A stretch of 64,000 nucleotides of DNA from Pseudomonadota bacterium. GTDB lineage: Bacteria; Pseudomonadota; Alphaproteobacteria; Rhizobiales; Aestuariivirgaceae. Every line of letters starts with the position of its first letter. Within the stretch, counting starts at the first letter, position 1. The notes beneath the pieces were generated by a model. That model saw nothing but the letters and a program-made list of their open reading frames with translations. It was not told the origin of the DNA and ran no database searches. Below are positions 1 through 8,244 of this stretch, in pieces. Where the stretch lies: positions 50,790 through 114,789 of the forward strand of contig CAUJIO010000101.1 of the NCBI GenBank assembly GCA_963205315.1. The letters are read 5' to 3'. Position numbers and translations under genes: made by a program.

Positions 1-407
1 TCGCCGGGCGACAGGCCCGAGGCCTGCAACGCCGTGTAGCCGCCCCAGCTGCGCGCGCCGATGGGCGGATATTTCGACGCCCGGACCAGCAGTTCAGCCT
101 GCGCCCTTGTGTTGACCATTGGCGCAATCACCGCCACGGCGCCGGCATCAAGTGCCTGCCCCGGAATCTCGGGTGAATTCCACAGGGTGCGGACGATGGC
201 CGGGCGCCCCGCCGCATTGATGGCCGCGATCATCGGCGCGGCATCGGAAAAGCCGATCACGCCATGCTGCATGTCCAGCGCCACGCCCTCGAACGGCAAG
301 CGTGCCACCTGGGCTGCGAGTTCGGCCGAGGGAATTGACATCCAGGAAAAGAGAAACGGCTCGCCAGTGGCGAGCCGTGACCGCAAGTCAAACTGCGGGG
401 CGGACAC
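1..407 (-). CDS. HpcH/HpaI-family aldolase, 3' end outside window
   Basis: This class II aldolase family cleaves or forms C-C bonds in 2-keto-3-deoxy acids such as 4-hydroxy-2-oxoheptanedioate. The visible N-terminal 135 residues carry the family hallmarks in order: the LDMQHG motif around residues 44-49, whose histidine (H48) is the likely catalytic base, an IVRT strand near residue 71 with the substrate-binding arginine, a VIAPMVNT strand at 93-100, and YPPIGARSWG at 113-122. I chose the GTG start because its G is shared with the TAG stop of the upstream ATPase zeta-subunit gene (TAGTG), which implies translational coupling, and because the distance to the DMQHG motif matches the family. 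The metal-binding acidic residues should lie beyond the window edge, so the exact substrate cannot be inferred. Confidence 0.82.
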   Translation of the reverse strand, partial: MSAPQFDLRSRLATGEPFLFSWMSIPSAELAAQVARLPFEGVALDMQHGVIGFSDAAPMIAAINAAGRPAIVRTLWNSPEIPGQALDAGAVAVIAPMVNTRAQAELLVRASKYPPIGARSWGGYTALQASGLSPG

Positions 408-730
408 TACTGCCCTGCCTTGATCTGTTCGACGGCCGTGGCCATCAGTTCATTCATGGTACGGCGAATCTGATGGTCCGACTGCGCGACCGATTTCGAA
501 TCGAAATCAGCCCGGATCTTGCGGAACACGTCCTCGTCGCCGGCTTCCTGGAAATCCGCCACCACCACTGACTTGGCATAGGCTTCTGCTTCACCGCCCG
601 TGAGGCCCATCTTCTCGGCCGCCCACAGGCCCAGAAGCTTGTTGCGCCGGGCGCCGGCCTTGAACTGCAGTTCCTCGTCGAGGGCGAATTTCTTCTCGAA
701 ACCTTCCTCGCGCTTGTCGAAGGTGGTCAT
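407..730 (-). CDS. ATP synthase F1 inhibitory subunit zeta (DUF1476)
   Basis: The 107-residue product matches the alphaproteobacterial zeta subunit, a small helical protein that binds F1 and blocks reverse ATP hydrolysis. Recognisable stretches are the N-terminal inhibitory segment beginning MTTFDKREEGFEKKFALD and the four-helix part with RRNKLLGLWAAEKMGL and the DFQEAGDEDVFRKI loop. An in-frame longer start exists 57 bases upstream, but the chosen ATG has a GGAG Shine-Dalgarno six bases away and matches known N-termini. Its neighbour purC is divergent, as is usual in Rhizobiales, and the downstream aldolase start overlaps its stop by one base. Confidence 0.93.
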   Translation of the reverse strand: MTTFDKREEGFEKKFALDEELQFKAGARRNKLLGLWAAEKMGLTGGEAEAYAKSVVVADFQEAGDEDVFRKIRADFDSKSVAQSDHQIRRTMNELMATAVEQIKAGQ

Positions 731-948
731 GCATGTCTCCTGTTGAGCCTGTTGGCTTGAAATAGCCATGACGAACGGCCAAATCAACTGAGGAAACGGC
801 CATTGTGCAGCGCACCACGTTGCTTTATGGAGCCGGAGTCAAAGGATTGGGGATTTCATCCCCAGAATCTGTAACAGAGATGGCGTCACGAGCCTCGCCG
901 GACTAGATTGACCGGCAGGCCGATAGGGTATTGATGAGGATATTCCAG

Positions 949-1731
949 ATGAGCAGCAGGCGTACCCGGATCTATGAGGGCAAGGCCAAAATCCTCTACG
1001 AAGGCCCGGAGCCCGGTACCATCATCGTCCACTACAAGGACGACGCGACCGCTTTCAATGCCCAGAAGAAGGCCGTGATCGAAGGCAAGGGTGTGCTGAA
1101 CCAGCGCATTTCCGAGTATATCTTCACGCGCCTGAACGAACTCGGCATCCCGACGCATTTCATGCGCTCGCTCAACATGCGCGAACAGCTGGTGCGTGAA
1201 GTGGAAATCGTGCCGCTGGAAGTCGTCGTCCGCAACGTGGCCGCCGGTTCGCTGGCAAAGCGCCTCGGCCTGGACGAAGGCCACCAATTGCCGCGCTCGA
1301 TCATCGAATTCTACTACAAGAACGACCAGCTTGGCGATCCGATGGTCTCGGAAGAGCACATCACCGCCTTCAACTGGGCGGGCCCGCAGGAAATCGACGA
1401 CATGATGCACATGGCGATCCGCATCAACGATTTCCTCTCCGGCCTGTTCCTGGGCATCGGCATCAAGCTCGTCGACTTCAAGATCGAGTTCGGCAGGCTT
1501 TACGAAAACGACATGATGCGCATCGTGCTGGCCGACGAGATCAGCCCTGATTCCTGCCGGTTATGGGATATCAAGACCCAGGACAAGCTCGACAAGGACC
1601 GCTTCCGCCGCGACATGGGAGGCCTCATCGAGGCCTACCAGGAAGTGGCGCGCCGTCTGGGCATCATCGCCGAGGGCGAGAAGCCCGAGCGCTCCAAGCC
1701 CAAGCTCGTCAAGACGGACACCGTACAATGA
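949..1731 (+). CDS. purC: SAICAR synthetase
   Basis: PurC ligates aspartate to CAIR in de novo purine synthesis, using ATP. The 260-residue protein has the classic [17 protein letters not shown]-terminus (nucleotide-binding strands), a GSLAKRLG segment, the [10 protein letters not shown] motif, and the [10 protein letters not shown] and [11 protein letters not shown] motifs that bind ATP and substrate. A TTG codon 18 bases upstream keeps the frame open, but the internal ATG has a GAGG sequence about nine bases before it and gives the family N-terminus. The stop overlaps the purS start (ATGA), so the two are translationally coupled. Confidence 0.96.
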   Translation: MSSRRTRIYEGKAKILYEGPEPGTIIVHYKDDATAFNAQKKAVIEGKGVLNQRISEYIFTRLNELGIPTHFMRSLNMREQLVREVEIVPLEVVVRNVAAGSLAKRLGLDEGHQLPRSIIEFYYKNDQLGDPMVSEEHITAFNWAGPQEIDDMMHMAIRINDFLSGLFLGIGIKLVDFKIEFGRLYENDMMRIVLADEISPDSCRLWDIKTQDKLDKDRFRRDMGGLIEAYQEVARRLGIIAEGEKPERSKPKLVKTDTVQ

Positions 1732-1967
1732 AGGCAAGAGTGAAGGTTACGCTCAAGAACGGCGTGCTCGATCCGCAGGGCAAGGCCATCGAAGGCGCTC
1801 TGGGACATCTGGGCTTCGGCGGCGTTGCTGGTGTGCGTCAAGGCAAGTATTTCGAAATCGAGTTGGCCGAGACCGACAAGGCCAAGGCCAGGGATCAAGT
1901 GAAGGCGATGTGCGAGAAGCTGATCGCCAACACGGTCATCGAGAACTACGAGATCGAGCTGGCCTGA
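1728..1967 (+). CDS. purS: Phosphoribosylformylglycinamidine synthase subunit PurS
   Basis: PurS is the small structural subunit of the FGAM synthase complex and channels ammonia from PurQ to PurL. The 79-residue product starts [18 protein letters not shown], and [13 protein letters not shown] followed by [11 protein letters not shown] is the standard PurS fold. The ATG overlaps the purC stop in ATGA. It is followed ten bases later by purQ, while the third subunit gene, purL, lies 3.4 kb downstream. Confidence 0.96.
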   Translation: MKARVKVTLKNGVLDPQGKAIEGALGHLGFGGVAGVRQGKYFEIELAETDKAKARDQVKAMCEKLIANTVIENYEIELA

Positions 1968-1977
1968 GGGATCGCGC

Positions 1978-2640
1978 ATGAAATCCGCCGTCGTCATATT
2001 CCCCGGACTAAACCGCGACAGCGACATGATGATGGCGCTCGAGGGCGTGACCGGCTCAAGGCCCGTGTCTGTCTGGCATACGGAAACCGAACTGCCGAAG
2101 GTCGATCTTGTGGTCATCCCCGGCGGTTTTTCCTATGGCGATTACCTGCGCTGCGGGGCGATCGCCGCGCGCTCACCCATCATGTCGGATATCCGGGCCA
2201 AAGCTTTGAAGGGACTCAAGGTCCTTGGCGTCTGCAACGGCTTTCAGATCATCACCGAGGCAGGCCTGCTGCCCGGCGCACTGGTGCGCAACGCACAGCT
2301 CCGCTTCGTCTGCCGCCAAGTGAAGCTCCGGGTCGAGAACAACCAGACCTTCTTTACGAAGAACCTGGCCAAAGGCGCTGTCGTGTCCTGCCCTGTCGCC
2401 CATGGCGAAGGCAATTACATCTGTGACGCCGAGACGCTGAAGCGGCTCGAGGGGGAGAACCGCGTGGTATTCCGCTACGCGGACAACACCAACCCCAATG
2501 GCGCCATGAACGACATCGCCGGTATCATCAACGAGCAAGGCACCGTCATCGGCATGATGCCGCATCCCGAAAACATGATTGAACCCCTGCACGGCCGCGC
2601 CGACTGCCGCCCGCTGTTCGAGAGCCTGCTGGCGGCGTGA
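1978..2640 (+). CDS. purQ: Phosphoribosylformylglycinamidine synthase subunit PurQ (glutaminase)
   Basis: This class I glutamine amidotransferase supplies ammonia to PurL for FGAM synthesis. The 220-residue protein shows the nucleophile elbow LGVCNGFQ with C86, the substrate loop [14 protein letters not shown], and the C-terminal MPHPENM motif giving the H196/E198 of the catalytic triad. A GAGGG sequence precedes the ATG at good spacing. It is the last gene of the purCSQ block; a serine protease gene on the opposite strand converges on it with one base between stops. Confidence 0.97.
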   Translation: MKSAVVIFPGLNRDSDMMMALEGVTGSRPVSVWHTETELPKVDLVVIPGGFSYGDYLRCGAIAARSPIMSDIRAKALKGLKVLGVCNGFQIITEAGLLPGALVRNAQLRFVCRQVKLRVENNQTFFTKNLAKGAVVSCPVAHGEGNYICDAETLKRLEGENRVVFRYADNTNPNGAMNDIAGIINEQGTVIGMMPHPENMIEPLHGRADCRPLFESLLAA

Positions 2641-2641
2641 A

Positions 2642-3832
2642 CTAACAGGCAGCCGGGAAAGCGGAGCAAGTATCGCGCATCAGATTGCCGATGTTCCCTG
2701 CTCCATACCCACCATAGTCAGCGTCAGGAAACTCGGCATTCACGCCGAACCACGAAGCGCCCTGCACATTCGCGCCGACAGTTGAGTATCCCCAGCTGGT
2801 GACTCCCACCACGTAATTTGACTTTGCAGCACTGCCGAGATCAGCGGCTGTCGAGATCGAGGGCCGCGTTCCGAAATTGACAAGCCAAGGGCCGCCGCTC
2901 GATCCTCCGGTCTGCGGTGAGCCGATCTGCGTGTTCCTGAGCTCATTTCCGTTCGTCGTCGATGAGCTGGTGATGTATTTGCCGAATGTATCCGTCATCT
3001 GCATCTGGTAGCCGCTGTCGAACGCAACGGGATAGCCAAGTTGCGTGATATCGGCGACTGTGCTGTTGCCGAATACTGGAGACGCCGCGAAGGAATACCC
3101 GTTCCAGCCATAACCGTACCAGCCGCCCAAGGTCGTTCCTGGGTATTCGCCGCTCTTCTTCTGCAGCGTCACTGTTGCAATGTCATTGTTGCAGGCAATG
3201 CCTGCCGCGCCATTCTCGCATGTGTCTGTGCCATCAAAATAGGGAGTGGGAACGCGCCAGTTCGTCCCGGCATAATATCCCCACGGCCCCCCCTTGGAAG
3301 ACGTGTTCGCCGGATACCAGAGCACTTCGTCTGCCCAGCCGTCGGCCTTCGTCCCGAACTTGTGGACGCAATGCGCGGCGGTGATGAGCACGGCCTTTTT
3401 TACCAGCGACGCCGTGCAAACGTACCAATCTGTGCCGAAGCGCATCCACAATTTTCCTGTCAGGCGGTATGGCTTGGCCGTGACTGGAGAGCCGGCAATA
3501 TTATTGATCTGCTGGCTGGACGAATTGGCGACGCGAGAAATCGAGTAAGGCCATTTCTCTGTGCCGCTGCCGTAGCTTCTGGACGTGCTACTGGAGGCGC
3601 TGCTGCCCTTCCGGCCAACAGGTGCGGCATCGGACCGCCGGCCGCCAACCGGAAGGATGCTGGTGCTGAGAAGCGGCAATCGCGAGAGTCCTGGTCCAAC
3701 GGGCACCGTCGAATTCGACATCGAACTCGGTCCCCTTGCAGTAGTCCTTTCGGCCTGTGCGCCGGGTGACGCCGCCAGCAGAGCAAGTGCAACACTGAAA
3801 TACAATGAAAGACGTCCAGAGGAATTCGTCAT
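2642..3832 (-). CDS. Secreted trypsin-like serine protease (S1, V8-like)
   Basis: The 396-residue product has a Sec signal peptide (hydrophobic residues 9-25, AQA|ER cleavage), a low-complexity Ser/Gly/Arg propeptide-like region to about residue 110, then a chymotrypsin-fold domain. The catalytic triad is readable: H154 in LITAAHC, D217 in CNNDIATV and S312 in the GSSGGPW oxyanion motif. Cysteines C139 and C155 flank the histidine as in the conserved disulfide. The family resembles glutamyl endopeptidase/V8-type proteases exported by many Proteobacteria. Substrate is unknown. It sits in an island that interrupts the purine locus, convergent to purQ; a GGAG lies just before the ATG. Confidence 0.85.
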   Translation of the reverse strand: MTNSSGRLSLYFSVALALLAASPGAQAERTTARGPSSMSNSTVPVGPGLSRLPLLSTSILPVGGRRSDAAPVGRKGSSASSSTSRSYGSGTEKWPYSISRVANSSSQQINNIAGSPVTAKPYRLTGKLWMRFGTDWYVCTASLVKKAVLITAAHCVHKFGTKADGWADEVLWYPANTSSKGGPWGYYAGTNWRVPTPYFDGTDTCENGAAGIACNNDIATVTLQKKSGEYPGTTLGGWYGYGWNGYSFAASPVFGNSTVADITQLGYPVAFDSGYQMQMTDTFGKYITSSSTTNGNELRNTQIGSPQTGGSSGGPWLVNFGTRPSISTAADLGSAAKSNYVVGVTSWGYSTVGANVQGASWFGVNAEFPDADYGGYGAGNIGNLMRDTCSAFPAAC

Positions 3833-4189
3833 GTCGCTCCGTTAACTTCACAAGCTGCCGTACTCTATTGGGATTTCTTAGAGAGATTTTCGCGTTTCAA
3901 CATTGACGCCGATCAACCTGATCTTCTCCGATCCATGCTGACTGGCTTCTTCTTCGCGCGTCAGACCAAAGTCAAATGGGCCAGAACTTCAGGGATGGCC
4001 ATCTGGCGGGCATTTGAAAGCGCTCTATGTTCAGTGCTGGCGGCTGTCTTGTATGTTCGACTTGTGCTACCTATTATATTCTCGGTGTGAGTTTATCTGT
4101 ACTGTTGATCGGCCGTGCAGCAGGCAGTGACGACGTCGCGGGGGACAAGCGGCATATATTGCGGCAAACTCTGGGAATGGGCATTACCG
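3833..4189. other. Intergenic stretch with no supported gene
   Basis: About 357 bases lie between the divergent protease and small-secreted-protein genes. The AT content is higher than in the neighbours, so promoters for both are expected here, but I cannot assign -35/-10 boxes with confidence. One 51-codon frame (3935-4090, plus strand) encodes a hydrophobic C-terminal half, but it has no Shine-Dalgarno sequence and I do not call it. Confidence 0.5.
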
Positions 4190-4435
4190 ATGAACAGCAA
4201 GTTCCTGAAACTATCAACAGCCGGCGCAGTTCTCATGCTGTTTTCTGCGGGTGAGGTTGCGGCGGCGGGGAAAAAACACATTCTGATCGACGGACACGGC
4301 GACAGACGGCCGTACGCGGCGGATTCACGTGCCGGTGGCGGAAAATCCCATCCAATCGGAACACAACCCGGCACGGTATCGAATGGCACCAAGACACATC
4401 CGATCGGCCAGCAGGACGGTCCCCCACCGCGGTAG
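4190..4435 (+). CDS. Small secreted protein with HPIG repeats
   Basis: I do not recognise this gene. The 81-residue product begins with a convincing Sec signal peptide (MNSKFLKLSTAGAVLMLF, then AAA|GKK). The mature part of about 55 residues is polar, with the repeated motif KSHPIG / KTHPIG separated by about 15 residues and a Pro-rich end. An open frame extends 25 codons further upstream, but the chosen ATG is the one that begins the signal peptide. No strong Shine-Dalgarno is visible, so the call rests on the leader and the repeated motif. Function is unknown. Confidence 0.5.
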   Translation: MNSKFLKLSTAGAVLMLFSAGEVAAAGKKHILIDGHGDRRPYAADSRAGGGKSHPIGTQPGTVSNGTKTHPIGQQDGPPPR

Positions 4436-4436
4436 T

Positions 4437-4802
4437 CAGACTTTCACAGAAACTGGTTTGTGTTTGTCGAAGAACGGCCTTGCGCCGGAACCATATCGCG
4501 CCGCCCGGATGAAGACCGAACCGGCTGGAACCCTGTGCGTCCCGCCTGCCGATGGGTTCTCCCGTGCAATCTGACAAGACGCAGCACGGATCGTTACGGA
4601 ACATTGCGTCACGGACCGTCGATTCCACGCAGACGCTGGTGGTGCAGTCTGTGACGATCAGATGCCTGATCCCCCGTCTCCGCAAGATTCCGGCGAGAGC
4701 CGTCTCGCAGAAGCCACTGTAACAATGCCTGGCCGACATTGAAGACACCGTGCCCCATCCGGAGAGGTGAAACCGCCGTTCCAGGCCAAACCGCAGCACC
4801 AT
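4437..4802 (-). pseudogene. Remnant of an isochorismatase-family cysteine hydrolase
   Basis: In one minus-strand frame, bases 4724 down to about 4557 encode a peptide with the family's active-site block: a YSGF-CETAL stretch, then RRRGIRHLIVTD-CTTSVCVEST, in which VCVEST carries the nucleophilic cysteine, then RDA and VLSDCTGEPIG. This is the middle third of a normally 180-230-residue enzyme. The N-terminal half with the catalytic Asp and Lys is missing, and its expected place is now occupied by the CtrA-type promoter region. Beyond the block the frame loses similarity. I read it as decayed, not as a working gene. Confidence 0.55.
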
Positions 4803-4805
4803 ACT

Positions 4806-4826
4806 GAGTTAAACCAAAGCTAACTC
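4806..4826. promoter_or_regulatory. Inverted repeat containing a near-match CtrA site
   Basis: The arms GAGTTA and TAACTC form a perfect 6-base inverted repeat. Inside it, TTAA-N7-CTAA (4809-4823) differs by one base from the CtrA consensus TTAA-N7-TTAA. It lies 62 bases upstream of the perfect CtrA box of the first microprotein gene. Function is inferred from sequence only. Confidence 0.35.
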
Positions 4827-4870
4827 AAATGCTTTCCACCAGATTAACGCCCGCTTCACCGCGGCCGCCG

Positions 4871-4909
4871 TTAATGTTGGATTAACGCCGTTTGATTGCG
4901 CAGTATGTG
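4871..4909 (+). promoter_or_regulatory. CtrA box and -10 region of microprotein 1
   Basis: TTAATGTTGGATTAA at 4871-4885 is an exact TTAA-N7-TTAA, the consensus for the alphaproteobacterial cell-cycle regulator CtrA. A -10-like TATGTG follows after exactly 18 bases (4904-4909). The same arrangement, with the same spacing and much of the flanking sequence, precedes microprotein 3. In CtrA-activated promoters the box typically overlaps the -35 region, which fits here. Confidence 0.7.
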
Positions 4910-4958
4910 GTTGTCCAATCGTTAACGGACACAGGCATTCAGGGTTCAGGAGAACAGC

Positions 4959-5144
4959 ATGGCACGTTTCATCAAGTCGCTCCTCGGATATGACCGCAAC
5001 GTCGCATCGCCGGAAGAAACCGAGGCCTACCGCGTCGCCAACGAAGCGTTGCAATACCGCGTCAACATGATTGCCCGTCAGAGCAACCGCGCCTCTAGTT
5101 CCGACCGGCCGACGACGGACATCTACGGCCGCTCCATTATTTGA
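4959..5144 (+). CDS. Microprotein 1 of a three-member family
   Basis: The product is 61 residues, starting MARFIKSLLGYDRN, preceded by a CAGGAGAACAGC ribosome-binding region. It shares with the two downstream microproteins an N-terminal amphipathic (F/I)(I/L)KSL(L/I) motif, an acidic S-P-E-E-T-E segment, then A-x3-LQYRV, and ends with a polar tail found only here. I do not know the family. Both halves look helical, and the N-terminus could bind a membrane. Expression is probably under CtrA through the box at 4871-4885, which would make it cell-cycle controlled; this is an inference. Confidence 0.7.
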   Translation: MARFIKSLLGYDRNVASPEETEAYRVANEALQYRVNMIARQSNRASSSDRPTTDIYGRSII

Positions 5145-5254
5145 ATCCGGTTTCAGCACCACCACGATGCGTTGCGACGGAGCGGATGGACCGCACCGGG
5201 CAACGCTTCTTGGTTTTTGATTAAATTGAACAGTTGCAGCTAGCGGGCCGTTTA

Positions 5255-5273
5255 CCCCAACCGGAGTTGGGAA
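5255..5273. promoter_or_regulatory. Small hairpin upstream of microprotein 2
   Basis: CCCAAC and GTTGGG form a 6-base stem with a CGGA loop, about 80 bases before the microprotein 2 start and about 110 bases after the microprotein 1 stop. There is no T-run after it, so an intrinsic terminator is not convincing. It may be a leader structure. Confidence 0.3.
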
Positions 5274-5353
5274 CAAGTTAGCAGAAAAATTTCTCTCAAA
5301 TTCATGCATCCTGTGCGAGATATTCCGGCATTGCACGCATGGAGAGAAACACA

Positions 5354-5506
5354 ATGACCGGCATCATCAAGTCGCTTATCGCCAAAGCTCGCGGGATCTC
5401 TGCAAAGGAAGACGCAGAGACGCTCGATCGCGCCACTCAGGTTCTGCAGACCCGCGTTCAACGGTTCTCGGCTTCCTCTCCCCAGCAAGACCGCGCCGCT
5501 GCCTGA
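5354..5506 (+). CDS. Microprotein 2 of a three-member family
   Basis: The product is 50 residues, starting MTGIIKSLIAKARG, with a GGAGAGAAACACA ribosome-binding region. Shared family features are IIKSLI, an acidic K-E-D-A-E-T segment, ATQVLQTRV, and a polar C-terminus. Unlike its two relatives it has no TTAA-N7-TTAA box upstream. That suggests either a different promoter or read-through from microprotein 1. The frame is shorter than usual gene-calling limits, but similarity to its neighbours along the whole length supports it as real. Confidence 0.65.
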   Translation: MTGIIKSLIAKARGISAKEDAETLDRATQVLQTRVQRFSASSPQQDRAAA

Positions 5507-5670
5507 CACCTCCGCCAACGTTCGCGCGGCGACGAATAATAGCGCGACAGCAACCGCATCCTGCAAACATCTGCCGCCTTGCCACCCCCGCGTGACGGCG
5601 CAAGGTCAGGTTCACGACCTGTCATAAAATTGTACCGGACAGAGTAAGGGCCGCTTCACCGAGAGCCGTG

Positions 5671-5709
5671 TTAATCTTGGATTAACGCAGGAAACTCGGG
5701 CCATATGTG
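5671..5709 (+). promoter_or_regulatory. CtrA box and -10 region of microprotein 3
   Basis: TTAATCTTGGATTAA at 5671-5685 is an exact TTAA-N7-TTAA CtrA consensus site with TATGTG 18 bases later. From a shared CCGCTTCACCG (here 5651) to GGTTG(T/C)CCAATCG, this promoter is a near copy of the one before microprotein 1, which points to a duplication of promoter plus gene. Confidence 0.7.
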
Positions 5710-5759
5710 GTTGCCCAATCGCTAACGGGCTTCGTAACCAAAGCATTAGGAAAACGCCC

Positions 5760-5897
5760 ATGACACGCATCCTCAAGTCTCTCCTCGGCTCCAAGCGTCA
5801 GGAACAGTCTCCGGAGGAAATCGAACAGCTGGCCCGTGCCACGTTCGTGCTGCGTTGCCGCGTCGAGCGGATGATGGACGGCAAGGCCACCATCTGA
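5760..5897 (+). CDS. Microprotein 3 of a three-member family
   Basis: The product is 45 residues, starting MTRILKSLLGSKRQ, with a TAGGAAAACGCCC leader. It shares ILKSLLG, the S-P-E-E-I-E acidic turn, ATFVLRCRV and a basic end with microproteins 1 and 2. The promoter is the second exact CtrA box. It ends about 90 bases before purL. Function is unknown; by its promoter I infer cell-cycle or polarity-linked expression. Confidence 0.68.
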   Translation: MTRILKSLLGSKRQEQSPEEIEQLARATFVLRCRVERMMDGKATI

Positions 5898-5960
5898 TTG
5901 CCTTGCTGCTGGCCTTGTGCCAGCACCCTGTGGGCTTCCCACATTGGACATTTGAGATTT

Positions 5961-5988
5961 GGGGACCGAGGCGCTAAAGCCTCTCCCC
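5961..5988 (+). promoter_or_regulatory. Hairpin abutting the purL start codon
   Basis: GGGGA pairs with TCCCC and GAGGC with GCCTC around a small loop, and the hairpin ends immediately before the purL ATG. No unpaired Shine-Dalgarno sequence is visible. The structure would hide the initiation region, or mark a transcription boundary for the island upstream. Confidence 0.45.
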
Positions 5989-8181
5989 ATGAGCCACCCC
6001 AAAGACATCAAGATCACCCCGGACCTCGTCAAATCCCACGGCCTCAAGCCGGATGAGTACGAGCGCTTCGTGAAACTGCTGGGCCGCGAGCCCAGCATCA
6101 CCGAACTCGGCATCTGCTCGGCCATGTGGAACGAGCATTGCTCCTACAAGTCCTCTAAGAAATGGCTGAAGACCATGCCCACCAAGGGGCCGAAGGTCAT
6201 TCAGGGTCCGGGCGAAAATGCCGGTGTGATCGACATCGGCGACGGCGACGCCATCGTCTTCAAGATGGAAAGCCATAACCATCCCTCCTTCATCGAGCCC
6301 TATCAAGGGGCAGCCACCGGCGTCGGCGGCATCCTGCGCGACGTATTCACCATGGGCGCCCGGCCGATTGCCGCGATGAACGCGCTGCGCTTCGGCGAGC
6401 CGTCGCACCCCAAGACCCGGCACCTGGTGTCGGGCGTCGTCCACGGTGTCGGCGGCTATGGCAATTCCTTCGGTGTGCCGACCATCGGCGGCGAGGTGAA
6501 CTTCCACGCCCGCTACAATGGCAACATCCTCGTCAACGCCATGGCGGTGGGTCTCGCCCGCGCCGATTCGATTTTTTATTCCAAGGCCAAGGGCGTCGGC
6601 CTCCCCGTCGTCTATCTTGGCGCCAAGACCGGCCGCGACGGCATCCACGGCGCCACCATGGCGTCAGCCGAATTCGACGACAAGGCGGAGGAAAAGCGGC
6701 CGACGGTTCAGGTGGGCGACCCCTTCACCGAGAAGTGCCTGCTGGAAGCCTGCCTCGAACTCATGGCATCGGGCGCGGTCATCGCCATTCAGGACATGGG
6801 GGCCGCCGGCCTCACCTCGTCGGCCGTCGAAATGGGCGCCAAGGGCGATCTCGGCATCGAGCTCGACCTGGACAAGGTTCCATGCCGCGAAGAAGGCATG
6901 ACGGCTTATGAAATGATGCTGTCGGAAAGCCAGGAGCGCATGCTCATGGTGCTGCGCCCCGAGCAAGAGAAGGAGGCGGAGGCCATCTTCCACAAATGGG
7001 GGCTGGATTTCGCCGTCGTCGGCAAGACCACGGACACGCTGCGCTTCATCATCAAGCATGAGGGCGAGGTGAAGGCCGACCTCCCCATCAAGCAGATGGG
7101 CGACGAGGCGCCGGAATATGACCGCCCCTGGACCGCGCCGAAGAAGCTCCCAGTGCTGAAGGATGTCCCCGCTCCCGCCGATCTGGCCGCGGCCATCCTG
7201 AAGATCGTCGGCTCGCCCGACATGTGTTCCAGGCGCTGGGTGTGGGAACAATATGACAGCCTGATCCAGTCCAACACCGCGCAGATTCCCGGCGGCGACG
7301 CCGGCGTCGTCCGCATCCGGGACAAGAAGGCCATCGCGGTGTCGACCGATGTGACGCCGCGCTATGTCGAAGCCGATCCCTTCGAGGGCGGCAAGCAGGC
7401 CGTGGCCGAATGCTGGCGCAACCTTACGGCAGTCGGCGCCGAGCCCATCGCCATCACCGACAACCTCAACTTCGGCAATCCGGAACGCCCCGAGATCATG
7501 GGGCAGTTCGTGTTCGCCATCAAAGGCATCTCGGAAGCCTGTATCGCGCTGGACTTCCCCGTCGTCTCCGGCAACGTCTCGCTTTACAACGAGACCAACG
7601 GCCAAGGCATTCTTCCGACGCCTGCCATCGGCGGCATCGGCGTGCTGAAGGACGTGACCAGGATGGCGACGCTGGCCTTGAAGAGCGACGGCGATGCCAT
7701 CCTGCTGATCGGCGGACATGGCAGCCATCTGGGCCAGTCGACCTATCTGCGCGAAGTGCTTGGCCGTGAGGAAGGCGCCCCGCCACCCGTCGACCTGGCC
7801 CTCGAGAAACGCCATGGCGACTTCGTCCGGAACTTGATCAATTCATCGCAAGTCACTGCGGTGCATGACATTTCCGACGGCGGGCTTGGACTCGCAGTGA
7901 TCGAGATGGCGATGGCCTCCGGCCTCGGCGCCAGTCTCTCCGCCCTCACCCACGAACAACTCTTCGGCGAGGATCAAGCGCGTTACGTTGTCACTTGCAA
8001 GTCCAGTGATGCCGTCCGCCTCCTGACCGAGGCCACCGCCGCCGGCGTGCCGATGGTAAAGCTGGGCGAGGTCACGGCGGATCCCGTCCTGAAACTCGCC
8101 AACGGTCCCAGCATTCCTGTCGCCCAGCTTCGCACCGCCCACGAAGCCTGGTTCCCGGCCTACATGGCGGGGGAACTCTGA
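5989..8181 (+). CDS. purL: Phosphoribosylformylglycinamidine synthase subunit PurL
   Basis: PurL is the ATP-dependent synthetase of the PurS-PurL-PurQ complex and makes FGAM from FGAR. At 730 residues it is the short form that needs separate PurS and PurQ. Visible motifs are [11 protein letters not shown] (H50), [20 protein letters not shown] near residue 92, [16 protein letters not shown], and the second AIRS-type half with [11 protein letters not shown] and ISDGGLG. The frame opens ten codons earlier, but the start at [14 protein letters not shown] fits relatives. Usually purL follows purQ closely; here an island of about 3.3 kb separates them, so it probably has its own promoter. Confidence 0.96.
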   Translation: MSHPKDIKITPDLVKSHGLKPDEYERFVKLLGREPSITELGICSAMWNEHCSYKSSKKWLKTMPTKGPKVIQGPGENAGVIDIGDGDAIVFKMESHNHPSFIEPYQGAATGVGGILRDVFTMGARPIAAMNALRFGEPSHPKTRHLVSGVVHGVGGYGNSFGVPTIGGEVNFHARYNGNILVNAMAVGLARADSIFYSKAKGVGLPVVYLGAKTGRDGIHGATMASAEFDDKAEEKRPTVQVGDPFTEKCLLEACLELMASGAVIAIQDMGAAGLTSSAVEMGAKGDLGIELDLDKVPCREEGMTAYEMMLSESQERMLMVLRPEQEKEAEAIFHKWGLDFAVVGKTTDTLRFIIKHEGEVKADLPIKQMGDEAPEYDRPWTAPKKLPVLKDVPAPADLAAAILKIVGSPDMCSRRWVWEQYDSLIQSNTAQIPGGDAGVVRIRDKKAIAVSTDVTPRYVEADPFEGGKQAVAECWRNLTAVGAEPIAITDNLNFGNPERPEIMGQFVFAIKGISEACIALDFPVVSGNVSLYNETNGQGILPTPAIGGIGVLKDVTRMATLALKSDGDAILLIGGHGSHLGQSTYLREVLGREEGAPPPVDLALEKRHGDFVRNLINSSQVTAVHDISDGGLGLAVIEMAMASGLGASLSALTHEQLFGEDQARYVVTCKSSDAVRLLTEATAAGVPMVKLGEVTADPVLKLANGPSIPVAQLRTAHEAWFPAYMAGEL

Positions 8182-8244
8182 ACTCCATACTCGCGACCAT
8201 GCTGGAAATCGGTTAGACTCCCTGGTCCCGGATGGAGGACCGAC

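Noticed and set aside
886..1410. Long open frames antisense to purC and to many other genes (also 7843-9042, 11608-12990, 13237-14250, 20432-21367)
   Set aside because: They lie in the mirror frame of well-supported genes, are rich in Arg/His/Gly with no domain motifs, and follow from the high GC content at third codon positions.
3935..4090. 51-codon frame with a hydrophobic C-terminal half between the protease and the small secreted protein
   Set aside because: No Shine-Dalgarno, no relative that I can name, and no signal peptide; chance is sufficient in a 350-base gap.
4233..4802. Calling the isochorismatase-like frame an intact gene
   Set aside because: Only the active-site third is recognisable; the N-terminal catalytic residues are missing and the C-terminal half has no similarity.
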